The position numbers were made by a program, and so were the translations under genes. From an uncultured Lachnospiraceae bacterium (GTDB lineage: Bacteria > Bacillota > Clostridia > Lachnospirales > Lachnospiraceae): DNA of 32,278 nt. Positions 1 to 8,570 of the stretch are shown here, piece after piece; position 1 is the stretch's first letter, and each line of letters opens with the position of its first letter. The notes below the pieces were generated by a model, which had not been told where the DNA came from, did no database searches, and saw only the letters and a list, made by a program, of their open reading frames with translations. The stretch is from contig CAJUPF010000037.1 in assembly GCA_910588565.1 (NCBI GenBank), positions 164 to 32,441 on the forward strand, given 5' to 3'.

Positions 1-400
1 CCTCTTCCAGCTTCTTATACTCTGCTTCTGCGTCTGTCAGCTTCTTAAGGGTTTCCGCAGATACCAGCGCTTTCTGCGCGTCTGTCAGGGCATTATAGGC
101 TTTCCTTGCGGCTTCTATTTTTTCTTTACTGTCTAAGCTTACGGTTCCGATGTCTTCGATCAGCTTCTTTACAAAATCAGCCTTTTCCTGATCGGTTTTT
201 CCCGGATTCTGGGAACCCTGTTCCTCTTCCAGCTTCTTATACTCTGCTTCTGCGTCTGTCAGCTTCTTAAGGGTTTCTGCGGATACCAGCGCTTTCTGTG
301 CGTCTGTCAGGGCATCGTAGGCTTTCCTTGCGGCTTCTATTTTTTCTTTGCTGTCTAGGCTTACGGTTCCGATGTCTTCGATCAGCTTCTTTACGGCGTC
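1..400 (-). repeat. 222-bp tandem repeat coding for 74-residue helical units
   Basis: The segment from 1 recurs from 223 with a period of exactly 222 bp (74 codons). Over roughly 178 bp I count about seven mismatches, several of them silent. Each unit encodes a charged helical stretch with the cores KKLIEDIGTVSLDSKEKIEA and YKKLEEE. The first copy continues beyond the left edge, so the copy number is unknown. Such repeats are common near the C-terminus of clostridial surface proteins, where they probably act as spacers or wall-associated stalks. Confidence 0.85.
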
Positions 401-3400
401 TGCCTTTTCCGTATCGTCATCTCCGCCGGAAACTGCAGCCGTAAACTGATAAAAATCTACATTCATGATATTTTTTTCTGTTTCAGAGCCACGGAATACC
501 AGGAAGATATTCTTGGTTCCAGTCGCCTTCTGCTGCAAATCACAGGTTACCAGCTGATAAGTATCCTCGCCGCCGGTTGCCGGTACGTCTGCCGTTCCAA
601 TCAATGTTCCTTCCGGGCTGTCCAGGCGTACTTCAATTTCGCCTCCCTTTACGGATGCCGCAGATACACTGAACTTCTCTGCGCCTTTTGTGCCAAAGTC
701 CAGCTGTGCGGCGGAAGTCCAGTCGCCGTTCTGCAAATCGGTCAGAGCCATATTATAATCTTTAAATAAATATCCGTCTTCGCCGCAGGGCGCCGCTTTT
801 ATGCCGGCATTCCATGCTATGGTTTCCGCTTCGATCCGCTCATATGGATTTATGCTGTGAAGCTGGGAAATACCAGCGTAGGTTCCTTTAATCGGACGAA
901 TTGTGCCGTCACTGTTTAAATCAATTTTATCAATATGCGTCGAACGGTATCCTTTCTCTACCCCAAGCGCTTTTGATACAGTCTGCGCATGGTAGATAAA
1001 ATAGCTCTCCCCTTCAAATACAAAGGTTGCATGGTGGTTATTGCCGCCTACGCCAAACCATACGGAAGGATTGGAGAAAATTTCTCCGGCATAGGTAAAC
1101 GGTCCCATCGGGTTATCACTTGTCATGTAGCAGATGCTTCCGTATCCCGGATAGCCGTCTTTGTGGGGAGCGATAAAGTTTGAACAGTAGGAATAATAGT
1201 AGGTATTTCCGAATTTAAAAATACCGCCGTCCTCAAACATACAGGGAGCGTCAATCAGCTTCGCTTCGCCGTCAATGCTGACCATATCCTCGCCCAGCTT
1301 TGCAACTCTTGCCGTCTTTGGATGATTCTGTTCTCCATCTGGCACGCCTCCGCCAAAATAGATATACGCGCTTCCATCGTCATCCACCAGTACGGCCGGA
1401 TCAAAGCACCATACCACGCCTGCGCATCCGGGCGTCTGTCCGGTAATCAATGCCTTTCCATTGGGATGCTCTTCATCTACCGTAGGATCTGTCCACGGTC
1501 CTAACGGTGTTTCTGCTTCCAATACGCCGATGCCGGAAGCGTCGTTTGCAAAATACAGGAAGAATTTATCTGTTCCATTCATTTGCTTATAGGCGATTGC
1601 TGGCGCCCAGGAATGAGCCGCCCATTTTGCAGCGCCGTCTTCTCCGGCAACTTTAATTGCCCCATGATCGGTCCAGTTCATCATATCCGCAGAGGATACG
1701 ACTCTTAAACTCTTAATATAACCAAAATCGTTATCTTTTACGTTACCTTCTTCATCATACTGGTAATCGTCTGCCGTCATATAGACATAGACTCTGCCGT
1801 CGTAGACAATCGCATAAGGATCTGCACCAAATTCCTGCGTCATAATCGGATTTCCATATCCTAATTTTTTCGCAAGCGCTTTAGTATCCAGATACTTCAA
1901 ATTGACAGACGCAGAACAGTTGGAAGTATCATATTCCGCCGCGCCATTGTCCATTCTGATATAATCCGCGCTGACAGTAACGGTTTTATCTTCGTCCACA
2001 TAATTTTTTACAGCCAGTTTAATAGTTGCAAAACATTTGTCCGCAGAAGTAAAGGAAATTGCATCTCCCTTTACGGTAAGCGTCAGCCGTCCGTTCCGGA
2101 ATGTATAAGAAGCATCGCCTTTGATCTGCTCCTTCTGAAATACCACATCCGTTACTTCCAGCAGAGAAGGAATAGAAATAGAAGCTTTCAGTTCCTTATG
2201 TCCTTCTTCAAGATTATCCAGATTCAGTTTTACTTCGCATGTACTGCCCACAACGCCGCTGATTTCTTCCGCAGCTGTCATGCCTGCCTGCAGAGAATGC
2301 TCAGAAGAGCCGTCTCCTGAAATCTGATCTGACACGCGGAAATAATCATAATCCACATATCCGCCCGCCGTCTTTGTCGCATAGTTAAAAATCGCAAACC
2401 GGCTTCCCATAAAATGCTTCAGCTCATAGCTTAGTTTTGCAGTTTCTCCCAGTTTTGTCCAGGAAGAGCCGTCCCAACTATAGTAAAAGCTTACGGTATC
2501 TTTGCCGCTTCCATCTTCGTTTCCTGCAAAATTAAAATCTTCTTTCAGGTATACAATATCAGAAGTGCAGTCCACACTTCCCTTTACAGCCGGTTTGTCT
2601 TCCTCAGCCGCGCTGTTTCCGGAAGCGTCCACCATAATCAGTTTTGCGGAATCGCCGTCCTTCTTTACTGCGATATAACTATAATTGTAAGAGAAGGCTG
2701 CCAGGCCTGCCACATCACCGGATTTCATATGGCTGATATCCATCTTGATCCGTCCGGAGCAGGTAGGGCCATAGGTTCTCTGGGTCAGCGTATTCCTTGC
2801 GTTTAAAATGCCAGATGCTTTATTCCCGGTTGTCAGACGCAGCCAGCCGTTCCGCTCTGTCAAAGACCAGTTGTTGTTATTGGGGTTATGGTTCCACTGC
2901 CATACAAGATCCAGATTGGAACCGTTGTAATCATGCTCACCGGATTCCGCCGGTTCTTTTGCATCGTTTACTTTTTCGATCATTGATACATTGTCCACAT
3001 AAAAATCCATCAGATCGGCTTCTTTTGTAGGTTCCGCTACCCAGTCTGTTTCAAAGAACAGGTAATTTTGGCTGGCAATCGCGTCTTCCGGCATGGTCCA
3101 TTTCGCTGTTATTTTGGTCCATTCTCCTTTTTTTGCCGTTGCGCTTCCCAGGACTGTGCGGTAGAGGTAATCCGGCCCGTTCTGGATTGTGATATTAAAT
3201 TTCTTTGTATCTATGCCTTTGTTATATTTTACCCATGCTTCTATTGTATAGGTATTTCCCGGCGTCAGTTTGTTGCTCAGATCCTGGCTGGGTCCATGGG
3301 CACAGGCTGTCCGTTCCGTAACAACAGCGCTTGCCTTCCCACTCTGGGCGTCTGCCTCTGTTACGGCAACATTAGCGCCTTCCATTCCTGTCCATGGTTC

Positions 3401-5623
3401 AATTCCCTCTTCAAACGATCCATTCCGGATCATATTGTCAGACGGCGTCGTCAACGATGTGTCATCCATGTAAAAGGTCATGACTTTATTATCTGCTGCA
3501 GAAGACATATGTACATAGACAGCCGCCTTATCGTCATCATAGCTTCCCATTGTCAGTGTGTAGCTTATATTTGCCCATTCGCCCTTTTTTGCCACTACCT
3601 CGCCCATGGGAATATAAGATGCTTCCCCATCTTTATTGCCGGTCAGCGTTGCGACGATCTTTTCCGTATCACCGCCCGTATCATATTTCACCCATGCGGA
3701 AAACGTGTATGATTTTCCTGGCGTTGGATTGTTAAAGTCAAAACGCGCGCCATGCCACTCAGCCGCACAATTTTCTACTTTCAGACATTTCTCATCCTTA
3801 TGGCCCACGTTTGCTGCCTGTGTAAGGGTTGTCGGCCCCATAGCGGTCCAATCGCCTGTACCGTTCTGGAAAGAACCGTCAGAAATCAATTCCACCAGAG
3901 AATCACCTGGTTCTTCACCGCCGCCTGATGCTTTTGGCCCTATTATGGAAATATCGTCCAGATAGTAGTCCATCAGGTCATCTGTTTTGTTTATATCACC
4001 ACTATGCCAGGGCGTTTCAAAAAAGACATAATTCCGCGTTGTACTGAATGGGAAATCCGAACTCACATCTGTTGGAGTATACTGTATGCTAAACGTTGCC
4101 CACTCACCCTTTTTAGCCTTGATTGCATCGTAATTCGCCTGACGATAGTTATAATCCGGGCCATTTTGGAATGTAACGTTAAAATTTCGTGCAGCCGGGC
4201 CATCTGTATATTTAAACCGGCCTGAAACCGTATAGGTTGCTCCCTTTTTCAATTTGCCGGAAAGATCATAAGCCGCACTAGAAGCAAGCGCTGTTCTGCC
4301 GTTCACCAGCAGCGCATGATTCGCTGACGGTTCCTCATCCGTCACCACTTTAATCTCTGCGCCTTCAAATCCGCTCCAGCCGTCGGTTCCACTCTCAAAA
4401 TCTCCGTTTGTAACAAGCTCTTCATTCTCCGCTCCGTCTGTTTCTTCGCTGACGGCTGCCTCCTGTGCCGCCTGGAAAACAGGCTCGTTTGCTTCGGCCC
4501 GCGCCGCAGCCGTATCCCCGGAAGCCTCAAATACCCTGTGTTCCGCATCGTTATAAAATTCATCTGATTTTACCAGAGATTTGATATCGCTTCCTGCAGC
4601 GGGAAGCTGCATCTTTACTTCCACTGTCCTGCCGTCGCCGTCTTTGCCAAGCATTGGCCAGCCGTCGTTCCAGGTACAGTCTGTCAGCACCGGGACACGC
4701 CCGACCGCTCCATGATCCTGAAACAGAAATCCATACCATTTCCCGTCAGCGGTATCAATGACAGCTCCCTGTGCCACGCCGCCTCCTGTGCCGTTATTCT
4801 GGAAATCCGCTTTTAAAATAACCTGGTTCTCCCATTCCGTACTGGGGAATGTCCGGCTTCTGTGGCAGATTTCCGTGCGGACGCCTCCTGACGGCCAGCA
4901 GACGTTAAACACATAGTAATAGCCGTCCTTTTTCAAAATATGCGTCCCTTCGCCTTCCAGCCCGGTTCCGATTACTTCTTCTGACCACTGCTCCGATTTC
5001 ACGTCAAAGAGAGCCTGTTCCGTGTCTTTTTTAACAGTTTTCAGATCGTCTGAAAGCTCCGCGCATTTAATCTCGCCGCCGCCGTAAAGGATATAGGCTT
5101 TTCCATTGTCATCAAAGAACAATGACATATCATGGAAGCTTCCATTCAGGGTCGTTTTCGTCCATGCGCCGCGTTCAATATCGTCTGTGGAATAAAGATA
5201 CGCCGTCCCTGTGGTATTGCTGTTAAACGCCACATAATACATACCGTCATAATATTTCAGGCTGGCCGCCCACTGGCCATTGCCGTACATACTTCCGCCA
5301 TTCCTTAAGTTCATGGCGTCCGTATCCCCCAGTATGTCATAGACATAATTTACAATCTCCCAGTTTACCAGATCCGTAGATTTCATAATCGGGCATCCCG
5401 GAGACAGATGCATGGTCGTACTGACCATATAATACGCGTCCTCCACACGTATAATGTCGATATCCGGCACATCGGAATAAATCACCGGGTTCAAAAACGT
5501 CCCGTCCCCCTGATCGGATGATGTGCCCGCCAGAACTCCTGTCGGTACCATGGTAACTGCCATGACTGCCGCCAGAATTATGGCGCATAGTCTCCTCCAT
5601 TTGTTTTTCTGCGTTTTCCTCAC
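1..5623 (-). CDS. Secreted modular double-GH43 arabinoxylan-type glycosidase, 3' end outside window
   Basis: Seen: one frame open for 1,874 codons from a GTG (5623-5621) preceded by GGAAAGGAG; no stop before the window edge. Modules by residue: signal peptide 1-32 (cleaved after VLA); GH43 domain about 43-350, with likely base D54 in VPD, pKa modulator D165 in HDMSLFFDD and acid E225 in EGTHI; three CBM4_9-like modules about 402-560, 575-728 and 731-890; a GH43-type C-terminal beta-sandwich about 900-1098 (WQWNHNP start); a cohesin-like domain about 1112-1238; a second GH43 about 1255-1588 (D1268, D1408, E1464); CBM6 about 1589-1725; then 74-residue helical repeats running off the edge. Family knowledge: GH43 enzymes are inverting beta-xylosidases or alpha-L-arabinofuranosidases. 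Inferred: extracellular, possibly wall-bound, debranching of arabinoxylan. Exact substrates and any sorting signal are not visible. Confidence 0.9.
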   Translation of the reverse strand, partial: MRKTQKNKWRRLCAIILAAVMAVTMVPTGVLAGTSSDQGDGTFLNPVIYSDVPDIDIIRVEDAYYMVSTTMHLSPGCPIMKSTDLVNWEIVNYVYDILGDTDAMNLRNGGSMYGNGQWAASLKYYDGMYYVAFNSNTTGTAYLYSTDDIERGAWTKTTLNGSFHDMSLFFDDNGKAYILYGGGEIKCAELSDDLKTVKKDTEQALFDVKSEQWSEEVIGTGLEGEGTHILKKDGYYYVFNVCWPSGGVRTEICHRSRTFPSTEWENQVILKADFQNNGTGGGVAQGAVIDTADGKWYGFLFQDHGAVGRVPVLTDCTWNDGWPMLGKDGDGRTVEVKMQLPAAGSDIKSLVKSDEFYNDAEHRVFEASGDTAAARAEANEPVFQAAQEAAVSEETDGAENEELVTNGDFESGTDGWSGFEGAEIKVVTDEEPSANHALLVNGRTALASSAAYDLSGKLKKGATYTVSGRFKYTDGPAARNFNVTFQNGPDYNYRQANYDAIKAKKGEWATFSIQYTPTDVSSDFPFSTTRNYVFFETPWHSGDINKTDDLMDYYLDDISIIGPKASGGGEEPGDSLVELISDGSFQNGTGDWTAMGPTTLTQAANVGHKDEKCLKVENCAAEWHGARFDFNNPTPGKSYTFSAWVKYDTGGDTEKIVATLTGNKDGEASYIPMGEVVAKKGEWANISYTLTMGSYDDDKAAVYVHMSSAADNKVMTFYMDDTSLTTPSDNMIRNGSFEEGIEPWTGMEGANVAVTEADAQSGKASAVVTERTACAHGPSQDLSNKLTPGNTYTIEAWVKYNKGIDTKKFNITIQNGPDYLYRTVLGSATAKKGEWTKITAKWTMPEDAIASQNYLFFETDWVAEPTKEADLMDFYVDNVSMIEKVNDAKEPAESGEHDYNGSNLDLVWQWNHNPNNNNWSLTERNGWLRLTTGNKASGILNARNTLTQRTYGPTCSGRIKMDISHMKSGDVAGLAAFSYNYSYIAVKKDGDSAKLIMVDASGNSAAEEDKPAVKGSVDCTSDIVYLKEDFNFAGNEDGSGKDTVSFYYSWDGSSWTKLGETAKLSYELKHFMGSRFAIFNYATKTAGGYVDYDYFRVSDQISGDGSSEHSLQAGMTAAEEISGVVGSTCEVKLNLDNLEEGHKELKASISIPSLLEVTDVVFQKEQIKGDASYTFRNGRLTLTVKGDAISFTSADKCFATIKLAVKNYVDEDKTVTVSADYIRMDNGAAEYDTSNCSASVNLKYLDTKALAKKLGYGNPIMTQEFGADPYAIVYDGRVYVYMTADDYQYDEEGNVKDNDFGYIKSLRVVSSADMMNWTDHGAIKVAGEDGAAKWAAHSWAPAIAYKQMNGTDKFFLYFANDASGIGVLEAETPLGPWTDPTVDEEHPNGKALITGQTPGCAGVVWCFDPAVLVDDDGSAYIYFGGGVPDGEQNHPKTARVAKLGEDMVSIDGEAKLIDAPCMFEDGGIFKFGNTYYYSYCSNFIAPHKDGYPGYGSICYMTSDNPMGPFTYAGEIFSNPSVWFGVGGNNHHATFVFEGESYFIYHAQTVSKALGVEKGYRSTHIDKIDLNSDGTIRPIKGTYAGISQLHSINPYERIEAETIAWNAGIKAAPCGEDGYLFKDYNMALTDLQNGDWTSAAQLDFGTKGAEKFSVSAASVKGGEIEVRLDSPEGTLIGTADVPATGGEDTYQLVTCDLQQKATGTKNIFLVFRGSETEKNIMNVDFYQFTAAVSGGDDDTEKADAVKKLIEDIGTVSLDSKEKIEAARKAYDALTDAQKALVSAETLKKLTDAEAEYKKLEEEQGSQNPGKTDQEKADFVKKLIEDIGTVSLDSKEKIEAARKAYNALTDAQKALVSAETLKKLTDAEAEYKKLEE

Positions 5624-5677
5624 TAAAATTTCTCCTTTCCTGTCTGAAAGCTTTTACGCTTCGTATTTCATAGGATA

Positions 5678-5686
5678 ATTATAGCA
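5678..5686 (-). promoter_or_regulatory. Extended -10 promoter of the GH43 gene
   Basis: On the minus strand TGC-TATAAT forms an extended -10 about 55 bp upstream of the GTG start. The hexamer 17 bp further upstream (TAGGTA) is not a usable -35. A perfect -10 with no -35 fits a promoter that needs an activator, and the neighbouring AraC-type response regulator is the obvious candidate. Regulator binding is inferred, not seen. Confidence 0.6.
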
Positions 5687-5770
5687 AAATACGCATCAGA
5701 TACCTATTTTGTAACTTACGATTTTACTTTGTTTTTTTGCTTTTTTTGCAAAATAAAAAAGTGTAACAAT

Positions 5771-5812
5771 AAAAAAACGCCCTGCGCTATAATCAGTCTC
5801 ATAGCGCAGAGC
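5771..5812 (-). terminator. Rho-independent terminator after the response regulator
   Basis: Minus-strand stem of 12 bp with one G-U pair (arms 5801-5812 and 5779-5790), a 10-nt loop and seven T residues (5771-5777). It begins 3 nt past the regulator stop and separates the sensory operon from the GH43 transcript. Confidence 0.9.
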
Positions 5813-5815
5813 CGT

Positions 5816-6934
5816 TTAATTTCGTTTCTTTCTGTACGCGCTTGGCGTACAGCCATATCGTTTTTTAAATAACGTATAAAAATAATTGCTGTCACGGTAC
5901 CCTATCTTTTCACAGATTTCTGAAATCTTCTGGTTGGTGCAGCGCAGCATTTCTTCCGCATGTACCATCCGTACCTGGGTCAGATAATCGATAAATGTAG
6001 TTCCCGTCTCCTGGCTGAATATCCTGCTGAAATGGTTCGGGCTGATTCCTACATAATCCGCAACGCTGTTTAAAGAGATATCTTTATAAAAGTGGTTCTG
6101 GATATACCCCTTTGCTTTTTCTATCATCCACCCATGCTGGTTTCCGGCCAGGCTGTCACGGATTTCAATGCATCGTTCGAGCATCTGCCGGATATACTCC
6201 CTGGTCTCCTCTCTGGATTTGATATGGCTGGAGAATTCCTGTGTATCTTTTACCAGACTGCCAAGACCCGTATCATCCTTTAATTCACTTAAGAAGCTGA
6301 TTGCTGCCAGCTGAATGTCAATTACCACATACTGCCGGAATAAAACTGACTCCATATTGTCCTCTCCGGCGCTCTCTATATACTTGTCAGTAAATTCTTT
6401 TGCTTCTTTTTTCAAGCCTTTTTTCAGAAATATTTCTATAGAATTTTTATTCCATGTTTTGATATCCACCTGACCCAAAGACAAAAGCCCGTTCTGCAAT
6501 TCTTCTTTTCGCTTCCTCGCCCATTTTAGTTCTTCCGTCATCGACTTATATTTCCGGTCTTCCAGAATCTCTGTCTGCGCTTTATAGATAGATGCAAAGA
6601 GATCTTCTTCAAAAATAGGCTTTAGCAGATAATCCACCACTCCAATCCGAATGGCCCGCCTGGCATAATCAAATTCACTGTATCCACTGATAATGATCAA
6701 TTTTAAATCCGGCAGTTTTTCCTGTAAGAGTTCTCCCAGTTCCAGCCCATTCATATACGGCATCATAATATCTGTAATCAGAATGTCCGGTTCTGTCTTA
6801 ATAATTTCAGGATACGCGATCTCTCCGTCTCCCGCCTCCCCGACTACCTGAAATTCTTCACTTTTACGATTAATATAAGTAATAATCCCTTTTCGGATAA
6901 AAGGTTCGTTTTCCACTACAAATATTTTCAGCAT
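5816..6934 (-). CDS. AraC-type two-component response regulator (YesN-like)
   Basis: 372 residues. The receiver domain (about 1-120) has the acidic pocket near E8/E10, phospho-acceptor D55 in TDIMMPYMNG, S83 and K105 in LLKP. A linker of about 140 residues leads to a C-terminal AraC DNA-binding domain (about 268-370) with two helix-turn-helix units, the second around KISEICEKIGY and ending in the typical GCTPSAYRKKRN. It follows the binding-protein gene by 4 nt, with an AAAGGGG ribosome site inside the end of that gene. As a YesN-type regulator it should be phosphorylated by the adjacent kinase and activate sugar-uptake or glycosidase genes. The GH43 gene downstream, behind a -35-less promoter, is the likely target (inference). 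Confidence 0.93.
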   Translation of the reverse strand: MLKIFVVENEPFIRKGIITYINRKSEEFQVVGEAGDGEIAYPEIIKTEPDILITDIMMPYMNGLELGELLQEKLPDLKLIIISGYSEFDYARRAIRIGVVDYLLKPIFEEDLFASIYKAQTEILEDRKYKSMTEELKWARKRKEELQNGLLSLGQVDIKTWNKNSIEIFLKKGLKKEAKEFTDKYIESAGEDNMESVLFRQYVVIDIQLAAISFLSELKDDTGLGSLVKDTQEFSSHIKSREETREYIRQMLERCIEIRDSLAGNQHGWMIEKAKGYIQNHFYKDISLNSVADYVGISPNHFSRIFSQETGTTFIDYLTQVRMVHAEEMLRCTNQKISEICEKIGYRDSNYFYTLFKKRYGCTPSAYRKKRN

Positions 6935-6938
6935 TTTC

Positions 6939-8570
6939 TCATTTCCCCTTTGCTGCTGCGATCCTCCGGGCTACTTCCCGCTCCAGTTCTTCCTCATAAG
7001 CGGCTATATCCACCTGGGTATGGTAAACATCCATATACTGCTCCCATACCGCGTCAAATTCTTCCGGAGCCGACATAATCACCTTGGGCAGCCATTCATG
7101 CTTCACTTCATCCATCGCTTCTTTTGCTTTTCCATATGCTGTGTCCGCAGTCCAGTTATTCGTCGCCGAATACAGCGGAAACCAGGGCGCATTTTCCTCT
7201 GCCGGCTCGTTCAGAAAATCCATCCAGTTCCGGAACCCATAGGCGTCCAGCACTTCACGATCTGTTTCATTAAGTATCCTGTAAAATTCCCTGGGCTGTT
7301 CCGCCGGATCTACTGTATTGATCCCATCTTCCAGCATTCCCAGATAATGTGGAAAATAAGAATACTGACACATATTGTTTACAAGCCACGCGCTGTCTCC
7401 CGCATGTTTCCATTGGTCATCCGTCCGGTAAAACACGCCGTCTTTTCCTGTTTCGTAGTCAATGCCTTCTTCTCCCCAATAACGAAGCGTCATAATCTCA
7501 GGCTTTAATAAGTCATTTAAAAACTGCAGCGCGCCTTCCACATCTTCACAACTGACAGAAATCCCAAGTCCATTGGATGTATTCAATGCCGCTTTACTGG
7601 TATATGCCCCCTGGATGGAAGCGTCTGCCGTAATAGAAAGCGGCACATATGTCCTGTCATCTTTTCCCTCTCTGTTCAGCACCCACTCTGCTTCCTGAAA
7701 CTGCCAGCGCTGATCCACCATGCCAAGCACATTTCCCTGAGACAGTTTTTCCAGATACTGCTGGTAAGACTGTGTAAACGTCTCCCTCTCTATCACGCCC
7801 AGATGAAATTCCCGGTTCAATTTCTCATAATATTGCCGCGCCTGCGGAATGGTGTCATAGACCGACACCTCGTTCGTCTCCGGATCTACAATAGCGCATC
7901 CGTCATTTGGATAGCCTGCCAGAAATTGCGGCACATTTTCCAGGCAAAAATACCGCCAGTCTTCACATAATATTTCAAACCCTGTATTTTTCTCGCCGTT
8001 TTCATCCAGAGGATGTTCCTTTAAATACCGTTCAATTAAATCGAAATACTCGTCCAATGTCCGTATCGTGGGATATCCGGCCCATTTTAACACCCGTTTC
8101 TGTATCCAGAATGCCTCATCCGGGGGATAGCAGATTGTTACTTTTCCATTTACAGTATAAAACTGAGGAATAAAATAAATATGCCCGTCACTCTGGCGCA
8201 TCCGGTTCCATTCTTCGTCCGTCAGCAGATTTTTTAAATCAGGATACTTCTCCAGATAACCGTCCAGCGGAATATAAGCCCCGGCCTCCAGAAGCAGTGA
8301 CGTAGCATTCATTCCATCGATAAAATCCGGATATTCTCCTTTTTGAATCATCGCGCTGATATACTCCTTATCCGTTTGTCCGGATAAATAAGAAATCTCC
8401 GCCTTTGCCCCGATTTTTTCCGCAATCGCGTTCATCACCCGGTTATTCTCCGGAAGCTCCTGCCCGGATGTGGCAACAAAACAGGTAAAGGTTTTGATTT
8501 TCCTCCCTCCGCATCCTGCCAATATAGTCCCCAGCAGAAACACTGCCAATCCAAACAGGTATCGCCTCAT
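6939..8570 (-). CDS. Lipoprotein extracellular solute-binding protein (YtcQ/LplA-like)
   Basis: 543 residues from the ATG at 8570. This start overlaps the kinase stop as ATGA and has AGGAGG nine bases upstream. A start nine codons earlier is open but would lie inside the kinase gene without a better ribosome site. Residues 1-20 are a lipoprotein signal with lipobox L17-A18-G19-C20, so the protein is tethered to the outer face of the membrane. The body resembles the large family 1 sugar-binding proteins linked to oligosaccharide ABC importers. No permease or ATPase gene is in the window. The gene sits between the kinase and the regulator, so it may act as a ligand-binding co-sensor as well as, or instead of, feeding a transporter. 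Ligand unknown; a xylan or arabinan fragment is a guess from context. Confidence 0.9.
   Translation of the reverse strand: MRRYLFGLAVFLLGTILAGCGGRKIKTFTCFVATSGQELPENNRVMNAIAEKIGAKAEISYLSGQTDKEYISAMIQKGEYPDFIDGMNATSLLLEAGAYIPLDGYLEKYPDLKNLLTDEEWNRMRQSDGHIYFIPQFYTVNGKVTICYPPDEAFWIQKRVLKWAGYPTIRTLDEYFDLIERYLKEHPLDENGEKNTGFEILCEDWRYFCLENVPQFLAGYPNDGCAIVDPETNEVSVYDTIPQARQYYEKLNREFHLGVIERETFTQSYQQYLEKLSQGNVLGMVDQRWQFQEAEWVLNREGKDDRTYVPLSITADASIQGAYTSKAALNTSNGLGISVSCEDVEGALQFLNDLLKPEIMTLRYWGEEGIDYETGKDGVFYRTDDQWKHAGDSAWLVNNMCQYSYFPHYLGMLEDGINTVDPAEQPREFYRILNETDREVLDAYGFRNWMDFLNEPAEENAPWFPLYSATNNWTADTAYGKAKEAMDEVKHEWLPKVIMSAPEEFDAVWEQYMDVYHTQVDIAAYEEELEREVARRIAAAKGK

Noticed and set aside
1..444. The 222-bp repeats as a CRISPR or non-coding satellite
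   Set aside because: The period is a whole number of codons, the frame is open through both copies, and the repeat encodes a clear helical unit with no spacers.
3068..3712. A 214-codon plus-strand ORF
   Set aside because: It lies antisense to the CBM4_9 modules of the GH43 enzyme, which continue unbroken on the minus strand; composition is Cys/His/Arg-rich as in an antisense shadow, and there is no matching ribosome site.
5643..5660. A catabolite repression (cre-like) site around TGAAAGCTTTTACG
   Set aside because: The central CG of the cre consensus is missing and symmetry is centred on AAAGCTTT; too weak to call.
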